A stretch of 9,095 nucleotides of DNA from an uncultured Chlamydiae bacterium (GTDB lineage Bacteria; Chlamydiota; Chlamydiia; Chlamydiales; SM23-39), in the NCBI GenBank assembly GCA_903909295.1, contig CAIVVG010000056.1, forward strand, positions 1 through 9,095. The letters are read 5' to 3'. Shown piece after piece: positions 1 to 5,127 of the stretch. Below the pieces are notes generated by a model. That model saw nothing but the letters and a program-made list of their open reading frames with translations, was not told the DNA's origin and searched no databases. The stretch's first letter is position 1. The number at the start of each line of letters is the position of its first letter. Position numbers and translations under genes: made by a program.

Positions 1-71
1 CGATAAAATGTGATGTTTTGAACCGAATGACCGGATTGGGAATGCCCGACAGCCACAAGGTCGCAGTCTAG
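1..71 (+). CDS. IS5-family transposase, C-terminal end only
   Basis: A plus-strand frame whose first complete codon is at position 3 runs 22 codons to a TAG at 69-71. The end reads NRMTGLGMPDSHKVAV, and an 'N-R-M-x-x-L-G-M-P-x-S' ending is what I recall from DDE transposases of the IS5 family. The frame is open to the window edge, so the rest of the protein lies upstream. The inverted repeat 55 bases downstream supports the assignment. The piece is too short to judge activity or to see any of the DDE catalytic residues. Confidence 0.5.
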   Translation, partial: IKCDVLNRMTGLGMPDSHKVAV

Positions 72-126
72 GTCGCCAGTGATTGAGGAGGTTCACGCCA
101 CTTGTCAGTAATTATGCAACAAAGCC
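1..126 (+). mobile_element. Right end of an IS5-family insertion sequence (partial)
   Basis: Read from position 126 leftward on the minus strand, the sequence begins GGCTTTGTTGCATAATTAC. This closely resembles the terminal inverted repeats of IS903-like IS5-family elements, which from memory begin GGCTTTGTTGAATAAATC. The plus-strand frame that enters the window ends at 71 with a peptide typical of the C-terminus of such transposases. Together these place the element boundary at 126/127. Only this end is visible; the left end and most of the transposase lie outside the window. If the element makes the 9-bp target duplication known for IS903, the copy here would be 127-135 (TTGTCAAAC). Confidence 0.6.
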
Positions 127-155
127 TTGTCAAACTATTTCACGTGCCTTATATC
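127..155 (+). promoter_or_regulatory. Candidate promoter for the DUF2231 gene, abutting the IS end
   Basis: TTGTCA at 127-132 (5 of 6 to the sigma-70 -35 consensus) and TATATC at 150-155 (4 of 6 to the -10 consensus) are separated by 17 bp. The -35 starts at the first base outside the IS inverted repeat. Transcription would start about 161-163, at or next to the ATG at 163, implying a leaderless message. Short motif matches like these arise by chance, so this is tentative. Confidence 0.3.
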
Positions 156-162
156 TAAAAAC

Positions 163-642
163 ATGCGCATAGAACTGCTCCATCCGATGATCGTTGGCTT
201 CCCCATCAGTTTGCTGTCGATTGGGTCCGCTCTCCGCCTCGTGGCCTTTTTCGCCCGCAAGCGCCCTTCCTATGGGGCCATTTTGATGATTGCGCAATGT
301 TTATTGGGAGGAGGCATCCTCTTCGGGATCGCCGCTATTTTTACGGGAGATCTCGCGCATGCAAAAGTGCACCCTAACATTTGTGATCACTCTGTCTTAG
401 ACGATCACCAGGAATCCGCATTTATCACGATTTCCCTTTTCACCGCGGGTTTTTTGGCCGATCGAGCAGGCCGTTGGTCTCGGGGGTTTAAGTGCCTATC
501 CATCGCCTGTTATTTTGTCGCCCTCTTCGCGCTCGTGAACACGGGCCATTTCGGTGGCGCGCTCGTCTTTAACCAAGGCGTAGGAGTGGAAAAGCTCTGC
601 ACGGGAAAAACCAAGACGCCCCTCCCCGAACACGAAAATTAA
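163..642 (+). CDS. DUF2231-type integral membrane protein
   Basis: A 159-residue inner-membrane protein with about four hydrophobic segments (roughly residues 8-30, 40-62, 87-100 and 113-127). It begins with the family hallmark HPMIVGFPIS (residues 7-16) and ends with GHFGGALVFNQGVGV (128-142), a pattern I recognise from DUF2231 proteins. A loop His, H82 in DDHQESAF, is also in the expected place. The family's biochemical function is not established; some members are thought to be haem- or redox-related, but nothing here proves that. The frame is open from a TTG at 127, but I prefer the ATG at 163 because the family motif starts six residues after it and 127 is the IS junction. No Shine-Dalgarno sequence precedes 163. 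The stop overlaps that of the convergent doxX gene. An IS element ends 36 bp upstream, so native regulation may be disrupted. Confidence 0.75.
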   Translation: MRIELLHPMIVGFPISLLSIGSALRLVAFFARKRPSYGAILMIAQCLLGGGILFGIAAIFTGDLAHAKVHPNICDHSVLDDHQESAFITISLFTAGFLADRAGRWSRGFKCLSIACYFVALFALVNTGHFGGALVFNQGVGVEKLCTGKTKTPLPEHEN

Positions 643-1061
643 TACCGAGGTTGCCGGAGAAACCAACGCTTCAGCCAACCATCCACTGAAATCCTCCCCG
701 GTCCAAATACAAATACAAGCACCGCAGTGAGTAAGAACGGGTAAGGGGTCGCCCGCACCAAAGAAATGGGCTCCCAGAGAAACCGCCACTCAGATACTTC
801 CACCGTGTGATCCATTCCCAGAGCCGCCAACATCAACACAATCAAGGGCACCGCCGCAAGCCGGGACGCAAACCCTATAAAAAGGCAAAAGCCCCCCACC
901 AGTTCAACCCACCCCATTGCCCCCTCCAGGCCATAAAGAAAAAATTGGTGTCCCCAAGTCAGCCTCATGTACAACAAAAAGAGGCTCTGCAGGTTACTTC
1001 CAATCCGGATAAATGGATCATAAAACACTGAAAACCAGTGAATTAGTCGATTAACAAGCAT
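639..1061 (-). CDS. doxX: DoxX family membrane protein, shortened between helices 1 and 2
   Basis: A 140-residue protein with DoxX-family motifs in order: LYMRLTWGHQFFLYG (residues 30-44), ELVGGFCLFIGFASRLAAVPL (53-73, second helix) and PFLLTAVLVFVFGPGRISVDGWL (108-130). DoxX proteins are small four-helix membrane proteins tied loosely to quinone or thiosulfate redox chemistry and to oxidative-stress membrane complexes; the role here is unknown. Typical relatives have about 25 extra residues between 'WGxQFF' and 'GGxxLLxGxxSR', carrying an amphipathic loop of the 'FFTSLGIPxP' type. Here only about ten residues lie between them, in frame and with no stop, so this is a compact or deleted version. 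The start ATG (1059-1061) has only a weak GGGG (1067-1070) as ribosome site. The gene converges on the DUF2231 gene with overlapping stops and is divergent from rlmN. Confidence 0.75.
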   Translation of the reverse strand: MLVNRLIHWFSVFYDPFIRIGSNLQSLFLLYMRLTWGHQFFLYGLEGAMGWVELVGGFCLFIGFASRLAAVPLIVLMLAALGMDHTVEVSEWRFLWEPISLVRATPYPFLLTAVLVFVFGPGRISVDGWLKRWFLRQPRY

Positions 1062-1110
1062 ACAAACCCCATATCAAATATTTTCTTGAGTGTATAACAA
1101 CACTGAATAA

Positions 1111-1119
1111 TGGTACACT
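1111..1119 (+). promoter_or_regulatory. Candidate extended -10 promoter for rlmN
   Basis: TGGTACACT fits an extended -10 (TGn followed by TACACT, 4 of 6 to consensus). No good -35 lies 16-18 bp upstream. Only nine bases separate it from the rlmN ATG at 1129, and there is no Shine-Dalgarno sequence, so any transcript from here would be leaderless or nearly so. Weak evidence taken alone. Confidence 0.28.
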
Positions 1120-1128
1120 TTTTGCTGT

Positions 1129-2169
1129 ATGCAACAGCTCTGCTCATTTTCTCTTGAAGAACTCAAGGCCTGGATGGAGGCAAACGGCGAAAAATCGTTT
1201 CGCGCGGGCCAACTATTTGAATGGGTCTATGTTAAAAGGGCTTCCTCTTTTGATGCGATGACCAACCTGAGTGTCCCTTTAAGAGAAAAGCTCCGCACCC
1301 ATTTTTCGTATCCGAGCATCAAGCAGCTCCGCGTCTTAGAATCCGAAGATAAAGAGACCCTCAAGTTCCTCTGGGAACTCCCCGACCAAAAAAGGGTCGA
1401 ATCGGTCCTGATCCTTTCCGGAGACCGGCGCACCGTTTGCGTCTCTTCGCAAGTGGGATGCCCCGCCCGCTGCGCCTTTTGCGCATCTGGCAGAGAAGGG
1501 CTCATGCGCAATCTCTCCGCTGCTGAAATTGTCGAACAGGTGGTGCACATCAACCTCCACTTGGCGCCTTTAGGAGAACGGGTCTCTCACATTGTCTTTA
1601 TGGGGATGGGAGAACCCCTTGAAAACTATGAAGCCGTCGTCAAATCGATCCAGCTCCTCCACGCCCCCGAAGGGCTCAACATTTCCCAAAGGCGGATCAC
1701 CGTCTCCACTGTCGGCGTCGTCGAACAGATCCACCGCCTTGCAAAAGAAGAGCTCAAGGTCAACCTCGTCCTCTCGCTGCACGCTCCCAACCAGCACATC
1801 CGCAAAAAAATCATCCCCTACGCCCGTAAATATCCCATTGAGGAAGTGCTCCTAGCGATGGATGCCTATTTTGAAGAGACCAAACGGGATATCACTTTTG
1901 AATACACCCTCCTCGCCGGCATCAATGATTACCGGACACACGCAGAAGAGCTCGCCATGCTCCTCAAAGACAAGCAATGTACAGTGAACCTCATCCCCTA
2001 CAACCCCGTTGACGGGCTCAATTTACGCCGCCCTGAAAAAGAAAAGATCGAAGAGTTCCGCGCCATTCTCGAAGAGCGCAACATCAACACCACCTGGCGC
2101 TATACAAAAGGGAAAGACATCGCCGCTGCCTGTGGACAGCTCGCGCTTCAGAGGGTGCCTCCGCAATGA
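1129..2169 (+). CDS. rlmN: 23S rRNA (A2503-C2)/tRNA (A37-C2) methyltransferase RlmN
   Basis: A radical-SAM enzyme that methylates C2 of A2503 in 23S rRNA and, in E. coli, A37 of some tRNAs, tuning translational fidelity at the peptidyl-transferase centre. The 346-residue protein carries the iron-sulfur motif CX3CX2C at C111, C115 and C118. The two mechanistic cysteines are C104 (seven residues before the cluster, as in E. coli RlmN C118) and C335 in IAAACGQL (equivalent to C355). GMGEP at 159-163, RRITVSTVG at 188-196 and LSLHAP at 215-220 are also present. The N-terminal accessory domain occupies roughly residues 1-100. Length is slightly short for the family. It starts at the ATG without a visible Shine-Dalgarno. 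Its last five or so residues and its stop codon lie inside the left arm of the palindromic element that begins at 2150, so its native C-terminus may have been replaced. Confidence 0.96.
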   Translation: MQQLCSFSLEELKAWMEANGEKSFRAGQLFEWVYVKRASSFDAMTNLSVPLREKLRTHFSYPSIKQLRVLESEDKETLKFLWELPDQKRVESVLILSGDRRTVCVSSQVGCPARCAFCASGREGLMRNLSAAEIVEQVVHINLHLAPLGERVSHIVFMGMGEPLENYEAVVKSIQLLHAPEGLNISQRRITVSTVGVVEQIHRLAKEELKVNLVLSLHAPNQHIRKKIIPYARKYPIEEVLLAMDAYFEETKRDITFEYTLLAGINDYRTHAEELAMLLKDKQCTVNLIPYNPVDGLNLRRPEKEKIEEFRAILEERNINTTWRYTKGKDIAAACGQLALQRVPPQ

Positions 2170-2327
2170 GAGGGTGTTCTGTCGATTTTTCGGTTCTTTT
2201 GCGCCGATTTTCGACTTCAAACGTGGGGGGCCATATACTGTTATCGATATTGCCCCCCACGATTGAATTTAAAGCTAACCAAAATAATCCAAAAACTCGA
2301 CGAACCCTCATTTCGTAGGCACCCTCT
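2150..2327. mobile_element. MITE-like foldback element (imperfect 178-bp palindrome)
   Basis: The left half and the reverse complement of the right half align along most of their length. The outer 21 bases (2150-2170 against 2327-2307) match at 19. The inner 21 (2216-2236 against 2267-2247) match at 19, including a perfect 10-bp stem CGTGGGGGGC/GCCCCCCACG. Between them are shared blocks such as GTCGA and TTTTGG-like tracts, with small gaps and a diverged stretch near 2202-2215. If the ends are GAGGGTGCCT...AGGCACCCTC, they are flanked by TCA at 2148-2150 and 2327-2329, a 3-bp target duplication of the TNA type known from the IS1031 group of the IS5 family. A second GAGGGT lies just inside each end (2170-2175 and, inverted, 2304-2309). 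There is no coding capacity. It spans the rlmN stop and most of the rlmN-pgsA gap. An alternative is a structured RNA or an unusual terminator. Confidence 0.65.
2222..2261 (+). terminator. Strong hairpin after rlmN at the core of the palindrome
   Basis: A perfect 10-bp stem (2222-2231 with 2252-2261) is followed, after one C/T mismatch, by four more A/T pairs (2233-2236 with 2247-2250) and a 10-base loop (2237-2246). It is GC-rich and the most stable local fold in the window. It could stop or stabilise the rlmN transcript, but no run of Ts follows on either strand, so it is not a classical rho-independent terminator. It is the centre of the larger foldback element. Confidence 0.4.
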
Positions 2328-2335
2328 CAAAAGAG

Positions 2336-2363
2336 TTGATTTATTTCCGGCGCTTGTTTTAGT
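2336..2363 (+). promoter_or_regulatory. Candidate promoter for pgsA
   Basis: TTGATT (2336-2341) and TTTAGT (2358-2363), each 4 of 6 to the sigma-70 consensus, are 16 bp apart, just outside the right end of the palindromic element. The -10 ends eight bases before the ATG at 2372, which again would give a leaderless transcript; GTGAG directly abuts the ATG and is too close to serve as a ribosome site. Confidence 0.3.
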
Positions 2364-2371
2364 CTCGTGAG

Positions 2372-2959
2372 ATGACAGTGAACCCGGCCCACTATTTTAC
2401 TCTACTGCGCATTCTCATCAGCCCTGCATTCCCTCTCCTCTATCTGGAGCGCGAGTGGCTCGGCATCCCCCTCCTCTGGATGCCTTACATCCTCCTCTTC
2501 CTCCTGGCCGTCTCCGAATGTTCCGATTACCTCGACGGCATCATTGCCCGCAAGCGCAACCAAGTCACCGACCTCGGCAAAGTGCTCGACCCGATGGCCG
2601 ACAGCATCACCCACATTTCCCTTTTCCTCACCTTCACCCAAGGGTTTGTCCAACTCCCCCTCATCCTCGTCCTCGTCTTCCTCTACCGCGACTTCTTCAT
2701 TGCGACCCTCCGCACCCTTTGCGCCATGAAAGGGGTCGTTCTCGCCGCCCGCTTTAGCGGCAAAGTCAAAGCCGCCCTCCAGGGAGCCGTTGCCTTCCTC
2801 ATCCTCCTATTGATGATCCCCTACACCCTCGGCTACTTGAGCCTTGCCACATTCCAAATGATCAGCCTCGTCTCCGTCAGCATCGCCGCGCTCTACACGG
2901 CCATTTCCATCGTCGACTACATCGGCGCCAACTGGATTTTTATCAAGAAAGCTATCTAA
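2372..2959 (+). CDS. pgsA: CDP-diacylglycerol-glycerol-3-phosphate 3-phosphatidyltransferase-like protein
   Basis: An inner-membrane CDP-alcohol phosphatidyltransferase of 195 residues. The family signature D-x2-D-G-x2-A-R-x8-G-x3-D-x3-D is complete: D52, D55, G56, A59, R60, G69, D73 and D77. The aspartates bind the metals and the CDP head group. PgsA makes phosphatidylglycerol phosphate, the first step toward phosphatidylglycerol. Hydrophobic helices surround the motif (about residues 8-25, 33-50, 78-110, 137-158 and 162-185). Length is normal for PgsA. The motif alone does not fix the acceptor alcohol, so a related transferase is possible, though PgsA fits best and a pgsA paralogue sits beside the GlyRS gene in Chlamydia (from memory). 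It lies 42 bp before glyS on the same strand. Codon use is strikingly C-rich at third positions, as in glyS. Confidence 0.85.
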   Translation: MTVNPAHYFTLLRILISPAFPLLYLEREWLGIPLLWMPYILLFLLAVSECSDYLDGIIARKRNQVTDLGKVLDPMADSITHISLFLTFTQGFVQLPLILVLVFLYRDFFIATLRTLCAMKGVVLAARFSGKVKAALQGAVAFLILLLMIPYTLGYLSLATFQMISLVSVSIAALYTAISIVDYIGANWIFIKKAI

Positions 2960-2986
2960 ATCCTTTCCTTTTTTAGACAAAAAAAG

Positions 2987-2992
2987 TATCAT
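2987..2992 (+). promoter_or_regulatory. Candidate -10 box for glyS
   Basis: TATCAT is 5 of 6 to the -10 consensus and ends nine bases before the glyS ATG. The best match at -35 spacing is weak (TTTCCT, 2964-2969, 17 bp upstream). TAGACA (2974-2979) looks like a good -35 but is only seven bases away, too close. No Shine-Dalgarno sequence precedes the ATG. Read-through from pgsA is equally possible. Confidence 0.22.
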
Positions 2993-3001
2993 AGACCCAT
3001 T

Positions 3002-4381
3002 ATGTCCCAGATCCAAGACTCTCTCAAGCCCATCGTCGCCCTCTGCAAACGGAGAGGCTTTGTCTACCCCGGATCTGAAATTTACGGCGGGTTTGCGAAC
3101 ACCTACTCCTTTGGCCCCTACGGCGTAGAGCTGAAGAGAAATATCAAAGACCTCTGGTGGAAAATGTTCGTCCACGAGCGGAGAGACATGGTCGGCCTCG
3201 ATGGCCCGATTCTCCTCCACCCGAAAGCGTGGAAAGCCTCTGGCCACGTCGACGGATTTAGCGACGCCCTCATCGACTGCAAAGCCTGTAAAAGCCGCTT
3301 CCGCTGCGACCACCTCATTGAAGAGACCTTGCATCAAAATGCGGATGATTTGACCCTCGTCCAGATGACCGACCTGGTCCATCAAAACAAAGTCAAATGC
3401 CCCAAATGTGGAGCCTCCGATTTTACCGAGGCGCGCCACTTCAACCTCATGTTCCAAACCCACATGAGCAAAACCGGCGCCGACGGCGACGTCGCCTATT
3501 TGCGCCCCGAAACGGCCCAAGCCATCTTCCTCGACTACAAAAACATCGTCGATACCGTTCGAGTCAAACTCCCCTTCGGCGTCGCCCAGATCGGCAAAGC
3601 CTTCCGCAACGAAATCACCCCCGGCAACTTTGTGTTTCGAGTCATCGAATTCGAACAAATGGAAATTGAGTACTTCACCCGAGAAGCCGCCTGGGAAAAA
3701 ACGTTCGATTCTTGGCTCCAAGAGATGCACCGCTGGTGCAAGCGCATTGGGCTGAAATCGGCTCGCGTCCATGAAAAAGAGCATCCCAAAGAGCAACTCT
3801 CCCACTACTCTAAGCGCACTGTCGACCTCGTCTACGATTTTCCCTTTGGAACCAGCGAACTCTACGGCCTCGCCTACCGGACCGATTTTGACCTCTCCCG
3901 CCACGCAGAATGCTCCGGTCAAACGATCGACTACACCGATCCCGAGACGAGAGAAAAATTTATCCCCCACGTCATCGAGCCCACCTTTGGCGTTGAGCGA
4001 ACCCTCCTCGCCCTCCTTTGCGACGCCTACGAAGAGGAAAAGCTCGAAAACGGCGAAATGCGCACCGTGCTCCACTTCGCCCCCTGCATCGCCCCCGTCA
4101 AAGTGGCCGTCTTCCCCCTCATGAAAAAAGAGCCCCTCGCCGAAAAAGCCCAAGCCGTCTTCGCCACGCTCCAAGCCCTCTGGCACTGCGAGTACGACGA
4201 ATCGGGCGCCATCGGCAAACGGTACCGCCGCCAAGACGAACTCGGCACCCCGTTTTGCATCACCATCGACTTCGACACTCTCGAAAACGACACCGTCACC
4301 CTCCGCGACCGCGACTCCATGAAACAAGAGCGAGTCGCTATCCGCGACCTCGTCTCCCACCTCGCCCCCAAGTTGCACTAG
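3002..4381 (+). CDS. glyS: Glycyl-tRNA synthetase, single-chain (homodimeric) type
   Basis: Charges tRNA-Gly with glycine in the cytoplasm. At 459 residues it matches the homodimeric, class IIA, archaeal/eukaryotic-like GlyRS found in some bacteria (Thermus, mycoplasmas, staphylococci), not the alpha2-beta2 type of E. coli. Motif 1 region: GFVYPGSEIYGGFANTYSFG (residues 19-38). Motif 2: QIGKAFRNEITPGNFVFR (196-213), then EFEQMEIEYF. Motif 3: EPTFGVERTLLALL (326-339). Two CxxC pairs (C93/C96 and C133/C136) can form a zinc-binding insertion. Residues from about 362 to the end are the anticodon-binding domain (APVKVAVFPL, then GKRYRRQDELGTPFCITID). No Shine-Dalgarno is visible at the start. A 523-codon open frame on the opposite strand is a by-product of its codon bias. 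As I recall, chlamydiae usually have a fused alpha-beta GlyRS at this locus, making this type notable. Confidence 0.95.
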   Translation: MSQIQDSLKPIVALCKRRGFVYPGSEIYGGFANTYSFGPYGVELKRNIKDLWWKMFVHERRDMVGLDGPILLHPKAWKASGHVDGFSDALIDCKACKSRFRCDHLIEETLHQNADDLTLVQMTDLVHQNKVKCPKCGASDFTEARHFNLMFQTHMSKTGADGDVAYLRPETAQAIFLDYKNIVDTVRVKLPFGVAQIGKAFRNEITPGNFVFRVIEFEQMEIEYFTREAAWEKTFDSWLQEMHRWCKRIGLKSARVHEKEHPKEQLSHYSKRTVDLVYDFPFGTSELYGLAYRTDFDLSRHAECSGQTIDYTDPETREKFIPHVIEPTFGVERTLLALLCDAYEEEKLENGEMRTVLHFAPCIAPVKVAVFPLMKKEPLAEKAQAVFATLQALWHCEYDESGAIGKRYRRQDELGTPFCITIDFDTLENDTVTLRDRDSMKQERVAIRDLVSHLAPKLH

Positions 4382-4402
4382 AAATCAAGAATGTGTTAAA
4401 GT
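4373..4402 (+). promoter_or_regulatory. Candidate promoter before the tandem membrane genes
   Basis: TTGCAC (4373-4378, overlapping the glyS end) and an extended -10 TGTTAAAGT (4394-4402) are separated by 18 bp from -35 to the hexamer TAAAGT. This would leave a leader of roughly 27 bases before the ATG at 4437, which contains the ribosome site GAGAG at 4426-4430. Weak consensus, moderate context support. Confidence 0.27.
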
Positions 4403-4436
4403 CCTCCTCTTTCAACAACAACAAAGAGAGATCTAT

Positions 4437-4787
4437 ATGCACCCACTTTTACCGGCCTTAGCCAAAGCTGCTGCAGTAACAGCCGTCCTGATTGTTCCTG
4501 CAGAGTTAATGAGTTCTAATCCCGATCGGAAGTTCCCGGCTGCTGCCGTTATCTCTGTTGTCGCTGCAAGAGCTCTCGGGTACTACTTGGGAGCGGGCGC
4601 TGCTACTGGCGCTTGGATTGGATTTCTTCTTATAATGATGGCTAAAGAGCATGCGATTGATAAAGGTAGGGACACATACACCAGCATTACTCCTATAATC
4701 ATGCAAGCAGCTCTTGCTCTCGGCGCTCTCGGTTATGTAACAGAACTTGCAGGGACTCTCGCTTACACGAGAATCACAGCACTTTAA
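4437..4787 (+). CDS. Unrecognised small Gly/Ala-rich membrane protein, copy 1
   Basis: I do not recognise this 116-residue protein. It is very hydrophobic, with likely membrane segments at about residues 5-24, 33-65 (long enough for two) and 84-106. Glycine-zipper-like stretches are prominent: GYYLGAGAATGAWIG (48-62) and ALGALGYVTELAG (93-105). Such spacing suggests tight helix packing or oligomerisation in a membrane, but no enzyme motif is visible. A charged loop, KEHAIDKGRD, lies at 69-78. The start is well supported by GAGAG six bases upstream. It is the first of two tandem homologous genes; copy 2 begins 365 bp downstream at the equivalent base. Its codon choice is less biased toward third-position C than that of pgsA and glyS, which hints at a different history. 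It has no neighbour that reveals a role. Confidence 0.6.
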   Translation: MHPLLPALAKAAAVTAVLIVPAELMSSNPDRKFPAAAVISVVAARALGYYLGAGAATGAWIGFLLIMMAKEHAIDKGRDTYTSITPIIMQAALALGALGYVTELAGTLAYTRITAL

Positions 4788-5124
4788 AAACAGGGAAATA
4801 TATGAACGCACTTTTCCAGACTTAGCTAGAGCTCCTGCAGTGGGAGCCGTTTTCGGCTTGAGTGGAGAACTGCTAATCGACAACTCCAACGGACAGCCTT
4901 TGGTATTCAGCATCATCTCTGCTGTCGCTCTAAGAGCCATCGGCTACTACTTGGGAGCAGGTGCTGCTGCTGGAATTTTTCTTGGAACCATTACTGGCCT
5001 GTTATTGACGAACCCTTCATATCACGTGGAGAAAACCGCAGTTGCAGGCGCTCTTTTCGGCGGCGCGCTCGGTTACTTGGTAGAGCTTGCAGGGCCTTTC
5101 ACACATGTAGTGGTAGTACTGTAA
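4747..5124 (+). CDS. Unrecognised small Gly/Ala-rich membrane protein, copy 2, with a frameshifted start
   Basis: Homologous to the gene before it: GYYLGAGAAAG and GALGYLVELAG match copy 1's GYYLGAGAATG and GALGYVTELAG, and the DNA of the two starts aligns almost base for base. The ancestral start is clearly the ATG at 4802, with an AGGGA ribosome site just upstream. One base present in copy 1 after ATGnACnCACTTTT is missing here, so that ATG now reads seven codons (MNALFQT) into a TAG. The homologous frame stays open, and could start at TTG 4747 (inside copy 1, with an unrelated hydrophilic N-terminus) or at GTG 4840 (94 residues, losing the first helix's start). It may be a recent pseudogene, a gene using a new start, or a sequencing error. 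The coordinates given are the open frame. It ends 3 bp from the convergent porin stop. Confidence 0.5.
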   Translation: MQGLSLTRESQHFKNREIYERTFPDLARAPAVGAVFGLSGELLIDNSNGQPLVFSIISAVALRAIGYYLGAGAAAGIFLGTITGLLLTNPSYHVEKTAVAGALFGGALGYLVELAGPFTHVVVVL

Positions 5125-5127
5125 AGC

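Larger units (their letters stand above)
4437..5124 (+). repeat. Tandem gene duplication (about 365-bp unit)
   Basis: Two direct copies in head-to-tail order: unit 1 from 4437, unit 2 from 4802. Shared DNA blocks include the start region, CTACTTGGGAGC near 4580 and 4951, and CTCGGTTA...GCTTGCAGGG-like ends near 4727 and 5068. The copies have diverged but remain alignable at DNA level. Confidence 0.65.

Noticed and set aside
496..789. Minus-strand 97-codon frame across the DUF2231/doxX junction
   Set aside because: It overlaps both genes in other frames and shows no family motif; both overlapped genes are well supported.
1089..1104. AGTGT...ACACT inverted repeat between doxX and rlmN as an operator
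   Set aside because: The arms are only 5 bp and the motif ACACT recurs by chance nearby; there is no further support.
2222..2261. Hairpin as a standard rho-independent terminator
   Set aside because: There is no T-run after the stem on either strand. I list it as a terminator candidate with low confidence and treat it mainly as the core of the foldback element.
2807..4378. A 523-codon open frame on the minus strand
   Set aside because: It lies antisense to glyS and the end of pgsA, whose motifs are beyond doubt. Its composition (Gly/Val/Glu/Asp-rich, repetitive) is the usual product of reading C-rich third positions backward.
4018..4461. An Arg/Pro-rich open frame on the plus strand
   Set aside because: It overlaps the conserved anticodon-binding end of glyS in another frame and has the composition of a frame-shadow, with no ribosome site or motif.
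4810..4820. Programmed -1 frameshift at CTTTTCC in copy 2
   Set aside because: The site does not follow the X-XXY-YYZ pattern in the reading frame, and no clear downstream stimulator is seen; mutation or a new start is simpler.
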